Assembly (NCBI RefSeq): GCF_019976755.1 | Contig: NZ_AP023441.1 | Location: 2,415,501 to 2,479,500 of the forward strand | DNA from: Nostoc sp. MS1 | GTDB lineage: Bacteria; Cyanobacteriota; Cyanobacteriia; Cyanobacteriales; Nostocaceae | Reading direction: 5' to 3' | DNA length: 64,000 nt | In this document: positions 37,296 to 45,873 of the stretch, piece by piece | How the letters are laid out: every line of letters starts with the position of its first letter | Position numbering within the stretch: position 1 is the first letter of the stretch | Position numbers and translations under genes: made by a program | Notes under the pieces: model-generated | The model's input: only the letters and a program-made list of their open reading frames with translations | Told to the model about the DNA's origin: nothing | Databases searched by the model: none

Positions 37296-38771
37296 ATGAA
37301 ATCAATAATGGTAGTGGGAACAACATCCCATGCAGGTAAATCACTGATAAGTACGGCTATTTGTCGCATTTTGTCACGGCGTGGGTGGCGAGTAGCTCCC
37401 TTTAAGGGTCAAAATATGGCATTAAATGCTTATGTCACCTCAAATGGTGGGGAAATTGGCTACGCGCAAGCAGTACAAGCTTGGGCAGCAGGGGTGATAC
37501 CTTGGGTAGAAATGAACCCGATTTTACTCAAGCCTCAAGGCGATATGACATCTCAGGTAATTATCCGAGGCAGACCTGTAGGTAAAGTCAGCGCCGCCGA
37601 CTATTATGAGCAGTATTTTGACATTGGTTGGCGAGCCATTGAAGAATCTCTACAGCATTTGGGAACTGAATTTGATTTAATCGTTTGTGAAGGTGCGGGT
37701 AGTCCAGCAGAAATTAACCTCAAGCACCGCGACTTAACCAATATGCGGGTAGCCAAATACTTAAACGCTCCCACTTTATTAGTAGTTGATATTGACCGTG
37801 GGGGTGCTTTTGCTCACGTAGTCGGCACATTAGAGTTATTAGAACCAGAAGAGCGCCAACTAATTAAAGGCGTAGTAATTAACAAATTCCGAGGACAGCG
37901 ATCGCTCCTAGACTCAGGAATCAAATGGTTAGAAGAACGGACGGGTATTCCTGTAGTTGGTGTCATTCCTTACATTCATGAAATTTTCCCTGCCGAAGAT
38001 TCCCTGGACTTACTAGAACGCAAAACATACAAAGCCCACGCAGACCTAAATATTACAGTTGTTCGTCTACCCCGAATCGCTAACTTTACCGACTTTGACC
38101 CCTTAGAATCAGAACCCACAGTTGCAGTCAAATACATCAGTCCAAAACAAGATTTAGGACACCCTGATGCAGTAATTCTCCCAGGTACGAAAACCACAAT
38201 TGCCGACTTGATACTTCTGCAAAAAACAGGCATGGCAGAAGCCATCCAAAACTATGCCGCATCTGGTGGTACAGTGTTGGGGATTTGCGGTGGCTACCAA
38301 ATGTTAGGACAAATTATCGCCGATCCAGAGGGGCTAGAAGGACAAGCTGGCAGATATCAAGGCTTAAATCTCCTGCCAATTAGAACCGTCATTACAGGAC
38401 AAAAAATTGCCCGTCAGCGCCAAGTTAGCTCAAACTTCCCCCAGATGGGCTTACCAGTCAACGGCTTCGAGATTCATCAAGGGCGATCGCGTGTGGAACC
38501 CCAAGGCGATAGTAAAGCCTTCCAACCCTTATTTGATGATGTTAACTTAGGGTTAGTTGATAGTTGCCAATCTGTTTGGGGTAGTTATCTACACGGATTA
38601 TTTGATAATGGGCCTTGGAGACGCGCTTGGTTAAATCGTCTGCGTCAACAGCGTGGTTTAAAATCTCTACCTACAGGTGTGGCTAACTACAGAGAACAAC
38701 GAGAGCAGATGTTAGATAATATAGCTACTGAGATAGAAAGCCATTTAGATTTAACACCCTTCCTGCCCTAG
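37296..38771 (+). CDS. cobQ: cobyric acid synthase
   Basis: CobQ amidates adenosyl-cobyrinic acid a,c-diamide at four side chains using glutamine and ATP in (pseudo)cobalamin synthesis. The protein has a dethiobiotin-synthetase-like P-loop domain (MVVGTTSHAGKSL at the N-terminus, KGQNMALNAYVT) and a C-terminal triad glutamine amidotransferase domain with the catalytic cysteine at about residue 331 in GICGGYQMLGQ and histidine in SYLHGLFDN. The ATG at 37296 gives the usual start MKSIMV; a GTG two codons earlier is possible. Other cob genes are not in the window. Confidence 0.95.
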   Translation: MKSIMVVGTTSHAGKSLISTAICRILSRRGWRVAPFKGQNMALNAYVTSNGGEIGYAQAVQAWAAGVIPWVEMNPILLKPQGDMTSQVIIRGRPVGKVSAADYYEQYFDIGWRAIEESLQHLGTEFDLIVCEGAGSPAEINLKHRDLTNMRVAKYLNAPTLLVVDIDRGGAFAHVVGTLELLEPEERQLIKGVVINKFRGQRSLLDSGIKWLEERTGIPVVGVIPYIHEIFPAEDSLDLLERKTYKAHADLNITVVRLPRIANFTDFDPLESEPTVAVKYISPKQDLGHPDAVILPGTKTTIADLILLQKTGMAEAIQNYAASGGTVLGICGGYQMLGQIIADPEGLEGQAGRYQGLNLLPIRTVITGQKIARQRQVSSNFPQMGLPVNGFEIHQGRSRVEPQGDSKAFQPLFDDVNLGLVDSCQSVWGSYLHGLFDNGPWRRAWLNRLRQQRGLKSLPTGVANYREQREQMLDNIATEIESHLDLTPFLP

Positions 38772-38786
38772 CGAGGCTAGTTTTTC

Positions 38787-39026
38787 ATGAGTGTTCGCGT
38801 CCGATTTTTGCCAGATGATGTCACTATTAACGCTGAAGTGGGAGAAGCCCTGTTAGATGTAGCAGATCGGGCGGGAGTCTTTATCCCCACTGGTTGTCTT
38901 ATGGGTTCATGTCATGCTTGCACAGTGGAACTCGAAGATGGCGACATCATCCGTGCTTGTCTTACCGCCATACCATCAGGACGCGAAGAATTAATTATTC
39001 ATCTATTTAGCGATCCCACTTGGTAG
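38787..39026 (+). CDS. short plant-type [2Fe-2S] ferredoxin
   Basis: The 79-residue protein has the CxxxxCxxC...C cluster motif: C37, C42, C45 and C58 in TGCLMGSCHACTVE and RACL. It is shorter than photosynthetic ferredoxin (about 97), mostly at both ends. The start lies 15 bases after cobQ on the same strand, so the two are probably co-transcribed. It could give electrons to a corrin-pathway enzyme, such as cob(II)yrinate reduction before adenosylation; this role is inference from position only. Confidence 0.85.
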   Translation: MSVRVRFLPDDVTINAEVGEALLDVADRAGVFIPTGCLMGSCHACTVELEDGDIIRACLTAIPSGREELIIHLFSDPTW

Positions 39027-39097
39027 TTTACTTGAGCCTAGCGGCGTGCATCTACGGTTTAATATTGATTTCTCCTAACTTCTGGCAAAAACCTAAA

Positions 39098-39316
39098 ATG
39101 AGCAAACTCAAGTACCAAATGGTGATTCAATGGTCTGAGGAAGATAATTGCTTTTTGGTAGGATTACCAGATTTTCCTGGGCAACGCTGGCGCACTCATG
39201 GGGATACTTACGAATTAGCAGTTAAAAATGGCATTGAAGCCTTAGAGTCCTTAATTATTGCTTATGAAGCTGCGGGTGATCCGCTTCCAGAACCGACAGT
39301 TTGTCAGGCTGCGTAA
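39098..39316 (+). CDS. HicB-like protein, no HicA neighbour
   Basis: From the ATG at 39098 (MSKLKYQMVIQWS) the product is 72 residues with the HicB/UPF0150 fold signature: YQMVIQWSEEDNCFLVGLPD, then GDTYELAVKNGIEALESLI and PLPEP. HicB proteins usually neutralise a HicA RNase toxin. No HicA frame is found on either side, and there is no C-terminal DNA-binding domain, so it is an orphan UPF0150-type protein. It follows the ferredoxin by 71 bases. Confidence 0.82.
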   Translation: MSKLKYQMVIQWSEEDNCFLVGLPDFPGQRWRTHGDTYELAVKNGIEALESLIIAYEAAGDPLPEPTVCQAA

Positions 39317-39396
39317 TATAAACTCAATAACAAAGAGTTTTAATGTCTCTCTTGATAATGGTATAAAAGCAGCGTTGCCAAAACCTATTAAAATAC

Positions 39397-40971
39397 TTAA
39401 CTCTCTGACAGAAGATAAACATCATATAAATGAGTTTCGGCAACTAGTTGAGAAGTATTTTGATATTTTGCCAACTCTTGAGGAAACTTCTCAGTTTTTT
39501 TAAGTTTATAGTTTCCTAGTGATTCGTACTTAGGATGGATAATGTAAAAACCAGCCTGACAATTCGGAACAAATTTCAAATCTCTTTTAGTCACGTAACG
39601 GTCAATATACTCCTTATTTTTGAGATTAAGGTAATTTCCGTTAGGTTGGCATAAGGTAGACTTTTCAGGTAACTTTCTCAGACTATCTGCTATATCATGT
39701 GTACTTAGAACTCTGGAAATACCAGACCTACTATTTATATAGTTGTGATGGAAATTTAGATTAATCACGATGGAAATAGTTATACAGGCTATGATAAAAC
39801 CTGACAACATCTGATTAACTGTTTTAGGAAAATTGAGATAAGCTAAACTGCAAACAGTAAAAATAATAGGAGCCAAATAAATTAGTAGTTTATAAAATGT
39901 GGGATTGTATGTTTTTTCTATGTCTGTAGAAGAATAAGCCAGCAGGAAAATTGACCAAATTATAAAAAACAAATTTAAAAGTATTCTGTTTCCCCGAAAT
40001 TTAAGAATACCTAAAACTAATACTAAACCAAGAAATATTACAGAAATAACTAAACTTTTCCAAGATTCCCCAGCAAAATATACTTCTTGTCCTAAGCTAA
40101 AATAACCGTTGAATATAGCTTTAAATCTTGATAAGATTGAAGCTCCGTACTCTTTTCCACCACTAGATTTTGTCACCACTGCGATAATTCTAGCTGTGTT
40201 TATCCAATTTCTGCTAATTTCTCCTATCCAATAGGGTGTCATGGCAAGTAACGCGGTGATAACAGCCACACCAGATAACTGCCATCTTCTCTTTTCTCGG
40301 TAGTTTCTAGAAATATAAATAATTAAAGTAATTATAAAAACTACTGGCATTACATAGAGACTAGAAAAGTGTAAATTTGATAATATCGCTAACACTAATC
40401 CATAAGCCATCCAAGAAAATACTTCTAAATTTGCAGATAGCTTACCTTCCATTTGATAAGTGTAGAGTAACACAAAACAAAGCAGAAAAAAGGTAATTGA
40501 GACAGGATTTCCAGCTATGCTATTACCTGTACTCATCACAATATTTTCAAATAAACAAATATACCAAAATCCTGCTAATGACGATAGAAAGAGTCTTTGA
40601 TTACGCTCAACATTATCTAAAAGTTTATAGCTAGTTAAAATAAGTAATGGAATTGATAGGAATGTTAGTATTGCATTTGGCATTGCTTGAGCAGACAAAT
40701 CAGCAGTTAATGCAGTAAACGGCAACACTAAATAGTAATATAAAGGTGGTAAATAAAAATCTCCCACTAACCCTGACCAAGCGGTAGGCCCTGACCCTAA
40801 TGTAGGCCATTTGCCATTCCATGTTGCCATGATTCTATAAGCATCGTTAATTTGATCGCCACTATAGTCAGCGAAATTTATCACAACAAAGCTAAGAATA
40901 TATATTCCAAAAGCTAACGATAAAAATATCAGAACATAGCTGACTTTTCTCAAACTTAGCTGTTTTAACAT
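39397..40971 (-). CDS. polytopic membrane protein, GT-C glycosyltransferase-like
   Basis: The 524-residue protein has around ten to twelve transmembrane helices and a soluble C-terminal tail, the layout of GT-C (GT39/GT83-like) glycosyltransferases. The first extracytoplasmic loop carries acidic residues (INFADYSGDQINDAYRI) where such enzymes have their catalytic aspartate. The LWLDE motif seen in the 8881-10584 protein is absent, so the assignment is by topology and general resemblance. It is followed by an AT-rich spacer and has no glycan-cluster neighbours. Confidence 0.68.
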   Translation of the reverse strand: MLKQLSLRKVSYVLIFLSLAFGIYILSFVVINFADYSGDQINDAYRIMATWNGKWPTLGSGPTAWSGLVGDFYLPPLYYYLVLPFTALTADLSAQAMPNAILTFLSIPLLILTSYKLLDNVERNQRLFLSSLAGFWYICLFENIVMSTGNSIAGNPVSITFFLLCFVLLYTYQMEGKLSANLEVFSWMAYGLVLAILSNLHFSSLYVMPVVFIITLIIYISRNYREKRRWQLSGVAVITALLAMTPYWIGEISRNWINTARIIAVVTKSSGGKEYGASILSRFKAIFNGYFSLGQEVYFAGESWKSLVISVIFLGLVLVLGILKFRGNRILLNLFFIIWSIFLLAYSSTDIEKTYNPTFYKLLIYLAPIIFTVCSLAYLNFPKTVNQMLSGFIIACITISIVINLNFHHNYINSRSGISRVLSTHDIADSLRKLPEKSTLCQPNGNYLNLKNKEYIDRYVTKRDLKFVPNCQAGFYIIHPKYESLGNYKLKKTEKFPQELAKYQNTSQLVAETHLYDVYLLSES

Positions 40972-41118
40972 TGCTTTGGCAATTATTTTATTTTCAGTAT
41001 ACTGACCAGTATTATATTAATCTAAAGACTGCTTTCAGGGAATTTGACTAGTGAAAGCTATATCAAGTCTTTACAAAGCCTTAAGCACTTCTAGATAAAA
41101 AATATCCAACATTTAGGG

Positions 41119-41170
41119 TGCGTCAGTACGATAAACTCTAGCCACACAAAAAAATATTCATACTGACGCA
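41119..41170. repeat. palindromic repeat with 10-base arms
   Basis: Perfect inverted repeat TGCGTCAGTA...TACTGACGCA with a 32-base AT-rich loop, preceded by AGGG. It resembles the element at 53187-53229 (TAGGGTGCGT...ACGCACCCTA). Confidence 0.7.
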
Positions 41171-41281
41171 TTCTACTAACAGTCAATTTGGATAATTTAT
41201 TTTTTGGTATTCTCTTAATATAAGTACAAAGTTTGTTGTTAATTTATTTTCTTATTTGCGTCAAGTTTGATCCATGATATC

Positions 41282-41296
41282 GTGGGCATTGCCCAC
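41282..41296. repeat. short palindrome GTGGGCATTGCCCAC, second copy
   Basis: Identical to 15107-15121. Confidence 0.7.
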
Positions 41297-41468
41297 CCAG
41301 CCCTTTCAAAGCGAACAGATGAACTAGTTTATTCAAAATAAAATATTGTTCTTTTGCGTCTTTGTGCCTACCCTGCGGGTTCCGCTTAAGCGGTATGCGT
41401 GAGCTTAATAAGCCAGGGTATTAAGTGCAGCTTTATGGAGAAATGGTATGAGTAGAAAAATTCAACTT

Positions 41469-43772
41469 TTAGCCACTTCCCCCAATCTGTCGTCTGGCTG
41501 CTGCGAGAATTATACGCTGTTCGGCACGCGCGATCGCCTGATAAGTCCTTTCCACTGCTTCTGGTTCTACAGAAATTGATGTAATTCCCCACTGCACTAA
41601 TTCATCTATGATTTCTGGATGAATTGCTGGTGCTTGTCCGCAAATAGAACAAGGTATCCCAGCCGTTTTCGACATTTGAATTAGTTGGGAAATTGCCGCC
41701 ATCACCGCCGGATGGCGTTCGTTTAAAACCTTAGTAATATCCCCTTGTTCTCTGTCTACTCCTAGTAGCAATTGTGTCAGGTCGTTTGTGCCGATAGATA
41801 TACCTGCTACGCCTGCTTTAACGTATTCTGGTAGTAGAAATAACACGCTGGGAACTTCAGCCATGATCCACAGTTGAAACTGGGGTACTTGAGTGAGTCC
41901 GAATTGCTCGGCTTTTTGGCGACAGAAACTAAACTCAGGGACGCTACGGACAAAGGGTAACAATAGGTGTAGGTTATCATAGCCAGCTTTTTGGGCATTA
42001 GCGATCGCGCTTAGTTCTAATTCAAATACAGAGGAGTTGCGTACATAACTGAATGTACCGCGATCGCCTAAAGCTGACTGAGGCGCAGATTGAGAACTAT
42101 TTGCCGATAATTCATGCGATCGCCAATCCAAGGTGCGATAGAAAACTGGGCGGGGCGTAAAGGCACGGGCAAACTGTATAATCAACTGAGTCCATTGTTC
42201 TAATAGTTCAGATTGCCTTCCCTCTAGTAACCAAAAGTTTGGATGTTGCCCCTGAAGTAAAGGTAGTAACATCAGTTCTGAACGCAATAAACCTATGCCA
42301 TCCACAGGCAAGTTCTGCACTTGTTCGATGAGATTAGGTTGACTGAGGTTAACTAGCAATTGGGTAGCAATTATCGGCATTTGCTTGTTAACAATAGGTG
42401 GAAATGATGCGGTAATAGCTGGTTGACTTTGACTTTCTGTAGGTAATTCGTCTCTTAATAAATACACTTCACCGCGATCGCCATCTATCAACAATCGCTC
42501 ACCATGAGGAATTAATAGTGTGGCATCTGCTACATTCACTACAGCAGGAATGCCTAATTCTCTCGCTAAAATGGCAGCGTGGCTGGTTACTCCTCCCTGG
42601 ACTGTAACAATACCTACGGCTTTTTGTAGTAATGGCAACCAATCTGGAGTGATGGCTGGTACTACTAAAATTAGCCCTTCTGGTAGGTTTTCTGGTTTTT
42701 GGGAGTTGTTTACTACATAAGCATTTGCTGTAACACGTCCCCTACCTGCCCCGACACCTTTGATAAACTGTAAATTGGGAATGGCAGATTGGGGAGTACT
42801 CACTTGAGTAATGTCGAGATGGGTTGTTTCATTTTCTTGGGCAATTACCCACTCAAGAGTAAAACTTTTACCTAGTTCACTTTCTAATTGATGCCCTAAG
42901 TTAATTATCTGTTGGAGTGATTCTTCGGCTAAAGCGTATTGTTGCTGGTGTGCTTCTTCTACTAAGTACGCACCTACACAGGTGTTTTCCAGCAGAGATG
43001 CTTCAGAATGTGGCAATACCGAACTATCAAGACGATAAGCCACCATTTTATGTCCTAGATGCCGTTCTAAGACAATACCCGTTTCCTGCTGAATGTGGTA
43101 AGTATCAGGTACAACTTCACCTTGAGTTAGTGCTAGTCCTAACCCCCAAGTAGCTTCGATTTTCCAGCCAGAGGAGTTAGCACTGAGTAAACCACTAGCG
43201 ATCGCATTTTGCACCGGCTGGACTAGAATTGCTAGGTTAACTTCTTGCAAGTTAACTCCCATACGCTGCCAATATAATAAGCTTCTGGCACGAAATAGCT
43301 GACCCCAGGTATGCTTGAGAGTATGGGCGATCGCAGTTTCATCACAAGGGCAAAAAGTCGCATCCAACAGTCCGCTAGTGTTCCTGACTCTGTTGGTTGT
43401 ATTTCCTAGTGCCAAACTAGGACGAAAAATTAAATAATTAGTTTGCCATTCCCTAGCAGCAAGAAGAATTTTCTCCACCCATTGCGGTGGAACAATTGCA
43501 TGAGTAATTTCCTGGCGTAGACAACCAGCCATTTGCTGGAGTTGTCGCCAATTGGCTACGTCCAAGTGTAAGGAAGAATTAGGTAAGTTGGCAACTAGAG
43601 ATTCGGAACTGTTGAGAGTCTCTAGGAATAATCGTAAAACTTCTTCTGGAACCACAAAACCAGGAACAACCGGGTAGCCACGCTGCCTAATTCTGCTTAA
43701 ATAGAACGCTTTTTCACCAACTTTAGGGCGGTCTTGTAGTTTAATTTGGTCAAGCCAGTAGAGTTTGTCCAC
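41469..43772 (-). CDS. PEP-synthase/PEP-utilising-enzyme-like protein with divergent N-terminus
   Basis: The 767-residue protein has the three-part layout of phosphoenolpyruvate synthase. The N-terminal ATP-grasp part (about 1-330) starts with KVGEKAFYLSRIRQRGYPVVPG, but the expected RSSA-x-ED loop reads FRPSLALGNTTN, so nucleotide binding may be altered. The swivelling domain has the phospho-histidine H398 in GGVTSHAAILAREL. The C-terminal TIM barrel has GIGLLRSELMLL, YRTLDWR, SIGTNDLTQL and the active-site C711 in CGQAP. It probably interconverts pyruvate and PEP or is a paralogue with another substrate; being shorter than PpsA supports caution. Confidence 0.78.
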   Translation of the reverse strand: MDKLYWLDQIKLQDRPKVGEKAFYLSRIRQRGYPVVPGFVVPEEVLRLFLETLNSSESLVANLPNSSLHLDVANWRQLQQMAGCLRQEITHAIVPPQWVEKILLAAREWQTNYLIFRPSLALGNTTNRVRNTSGLLDATFCPCDETAIAHTLKHTWGQLFRARSLLYWQRMGVNLQEVNLAILVQPVQNAIASGLLSANSSGWKIEATWGLGLALTQGEVVPDTYHIQQETGIVLERHLGHKMVAYRLDSSVLPHSEASLLENTCVGAYLVEEAHQQQYALAEESLQQIINLGHQLESELGKSFTLEWVIAQENETTHLDITQVSTPQSAIPNLQFIKGVGAGRGRVTANAYVVNNSQKPENLPEGLILVVPAITPDWLPLLQKAVGIVTVQGGVTSHAAILARELGIPAVVNVADATLLIPHGERLLIDGDRGEVYLLRDELPTESQSQPAITASFPPIVNKQMPIIATQLLVNLSQPNLIEQVQNLPVDGIGLLRSELMLLPLLQGQHPNFWLLEGRQSELLEQWTQLIIQFARAFTPRPVFYRTLDWRSHELSANSSQSAPQSALGDRGTFSYVRNSSVFELELSAIANAQKAGYDNLHLLLPFVRSVPEFSFCRQKAEQFGLTQVPQFQLWIMAEVPSVLFLLPEYVKAGVAGISIGTNDLTQLLLGVDREQGDITKVLNERHPAVMAAISQLIQMSKTAGIPCSICGQAPAIHPEIIDELVQWGITSISVEPEAVERTYQAIARAEQRIILAAARRQIGGSG

Positions 43773-44790
43773 TCAATTTCTTTGGTTTGTCAGTTGTTAG
43801 TTGTCAGTTATTAGCCTCCTAGTAGCGATATGCTACTAGCACATATGAAAGAAACTGGTAGGTTGTTAATTGTCCATAGTCAATAGTCCATAATCAATAG
43901 TCATTCTCCCCCGCTCCGTGGTATTTAATTGCTTGCTGCCAATAACTAATAACAAAGCCAAGATAGATTTACTTTGCGATCAAGATGTTTAAACTTAAAG
44001 TTATTTCCACTTTTGTATATAGTGAATTTTAAGTATAGGATGTATAGCCTCATTTTGTCTTAAAAGACTGTCCTTCTAGGATTGCCAGTGATAAACAGAA
44101 ACAGACATTGATTAACTTTACTTCATCAGGCAGTATTTGCTGTATATATCGATATGATGTGCTAACTGTTTGCTTAGGAAGGTTTTTATATAAGACTCAT
44201 ATTTGATTTCTGTATCCCTTACGGGAGCGTAGCTATAAAAACTTAGTACACACTAAATCCCTTCTACCTGTTCCCCGTTGCCTGTTAATAGTTCCCTCTC
44301 TACGCAAATATGCTAATTAATCAAATCGGATTCCTATATGCGTAGTTAGTAATTATAGGTGGGATTTTGTAGAACTCAGTTATTTTTCCTTAATTAGTAA
44401 GTTAGTAAGTAACTACTCTACCGTAGCAGCAATGATTAATATTTTTATAAATTATTAGTCAGATTATAGCTATAGATAAAAGTAAAATTTAGATATCAAT
44501 AGTAGCAAAATAAATTTTTAATTATTAATAAAAATGTATTTAGTAGTTAATTAATGTAGAAATATAAAGTTTATCATCAAAACACTACAATAAAATTTTT
44601 CTCCACTGCTTCGGATATAAGTTATACATTACCTATAGAACTCTATTTGATTTTTGAAAAACTTAAGCACAGCTCGAAGAGGCGGATTATTTATCTATGA
44701 TCTATGCTACTGAGTATTGTTATATCAAGCTATGTGAACAAAAATTAAATTGAATGTTATAATTTATAGCTTTTTATCTTAAGAATAAAA
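43773..44790. other. long gene-free region with repeats
   Basis: About 1 kb without a supportable gene. It holds degenerate heptamer repeats (43787-43904), a putative 150-base MITE (44189-44338) and a related half-site at about 44633-44655; the rest is very AT-rich. Confidence 0.6.
44189..44338. mobile_element. possible MITE, 150 bp
   Basis: Ends TATAAGACTCATATTTGATT (44189-44208) and the complement of 44319-44338 match at 16 of 20 bases as inverted repeats. The interior is non-coding. No clean target duplication is visible. Confidence 0.4.
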
Positions 44791-45246
44791 TTGTTAGACA
44801 ATCGCTACTTAGAACATAATGACCTTTTGCAGCTGATATTTCGGCTTTTCCTAGCTTTGCTGATTGGGGCTATTATTGGCTTAGAACGTCAACTCAGGCA
44901 TAAGCCAGCTGGGTTAAGAACTCATATGCTGGTTAGTTTTGGTTCTGCTGTATTTGTTCTCATACCTTTACAATTAGCCACAATACAATCACATCCAGAC
45001 ATGATTAGCCGAGTTATTCAAGGTATTGCAGCTGGAGTGGGATTTCTTGGTGCTGGGGAAATCGTCCGCGAATCTTCCCAAGAATCACAACGTTTAGAAA
45101 TTCATGGACTCACCTCAGCCGCAGCAATTTGGGTTTCGGCTAGTTTGGGAATTGCTGCTGGTTGTGGTTTGTGGCAGTTGGGTTTAGTGGGAGCTATTAT
45201 GACTTTTGCAATTTTGAATCTTTTTAAGAGGTTAGAAAGGCATTAG
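44791..45246 (+). CDS. MgtC/SapB family membrane protein
   Basis: The 151-residue protein has four membrane helices and the conserved N-terminal MgtC features: RLFLALLIGAIIGLERQLRHKPAGLRTH and GVGFLGAGEIVRE. It lacks the long C-terminal ACT-like domain of Salmonella MgtC. Family members affect magnesium/phosphate homeostasis or envelope potential. The frame opens with TTG at 44791; a stop at 44767 lies upstream in frame and no ATG occurs before the conserved region, so TTG is the best start. Confidence 0.85.
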   Translation: MLDNRYLEHNDLLQLIFRLFLALLIGAIIGLERQLRHKPAGLRTHMLVSFGSAVFVLIPLQLATIQSHPDMISRVIQGIAAGVGFLGAGEIVRESSQESQRLEIHGLTSAAAIWVSASLGIAAGCGLWQLGLVGAIMTFAILNLFKRLERH

Positions 45247-45298
45247 TCAACAGTCAATAGTCAATAGTCAATAGTCAATAGTCAATAGTCAACAGTTA
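45244..45298. repeat. heptamer repeat array (STRR)
   Basis: About seven tandem units of CAATAGT/CAACAGT directly after the MgtC gene, with nearly perfect CAATAGT copies. Confidence 0.85.
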
Positions 45299-45314
45299 GC
45301 AGGACTGTAAACTA

Positions 45315-45743
45315 TTAACCAAATAGTGCTAATGCCTTGGCGAACATTGGTTCTTCTGTTTTAGTCTGAATGATTGATTTAACTAAGTTTATAAAATTAT
45401 CATCTGCTTGATTGTCAGTTTCAATAGTTTTAGTAGCAGCATAAAAACTAGCATCATTAACGCATAGTTCATTTGTTGTGCCTGTTTGTAGGCCTGGTTG
45501 TTTTCTATCCCATGACAATGATTTTCCTCGCCAAGTAAATTGAAACCAGGAAAGTTCATCATAATAAAATTCAAAGAAAACATCAAAATCAGGTTCTTCT
45601 CCTTGGAACCAAATTTTAGTTATTCCTTCTTCTTGGCTTGGCTTAAGTATATTTTGCTCAATTTTTCTTAATGATCTACTTAATGATAAAATCTCACCTG
45701 CATCCAATTTATAATCCGTATTGTTCATATTATTAATTATCAA
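45315..45743 (-). CDS. hypothetical protein
   Basis: The 142-residue acidic, soluble protein is not recognised. The middle (FFEFYYDELSWFQFTWRGKSLSW) is rich in aromatic residues and suggests a compact beta-rich fold like small immunity-type or SMI1-like proteins, but no motif confirms this. An alternative ATG lies five codons in (45728). It is not in an operon. Confidence 0.6.
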   Translation of the reverse strand: MIINNMNNTDYKLDAGEILSLSRSLRKIEQNILKPSQEEGITKIWFQGEEPDFDVFFEFYYDELSWFQFTWRGKSLSWDRKQPGLQTGTTNELCVNDASFYAATKTIETDNQADDNFINLVKSIIQTKTEEPMFAKALALFG

Positions 45744-45873
45744 GTGATTAATGTGGCCAATTACTTACGATATACTTGGTTTAGTTGGTAATCGGTAATT
45801 GTTTTGTTTCATTATCGATTATCCACTACCTATTACCAACCCTCACGATATGATAAGCATTTAAGCGGACAAT

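Larger units (their letters stand above)
40972..41468. other. intergenic region with two palindromes
   Basis: A 497-base spacer holding a palindromic element with TGCGTCAGTA (41119-41128) and TACTGACGCA (41161-41170) as perfect 10-base arms, and a copy of GTGGGCATTGCCCAC at 41282-41296. No gene is supportable. Confidence 0.6.

Noticed and set aside
39258..39503. 81-codon frame overlapping the HicB-like gene and the neighbouring gene end
   Set aside because: Overlaps two better-supported genes; it was considered as a HicA toxin but lacks the HicA double-stranded-RNA-binding-like motif and its histidine.
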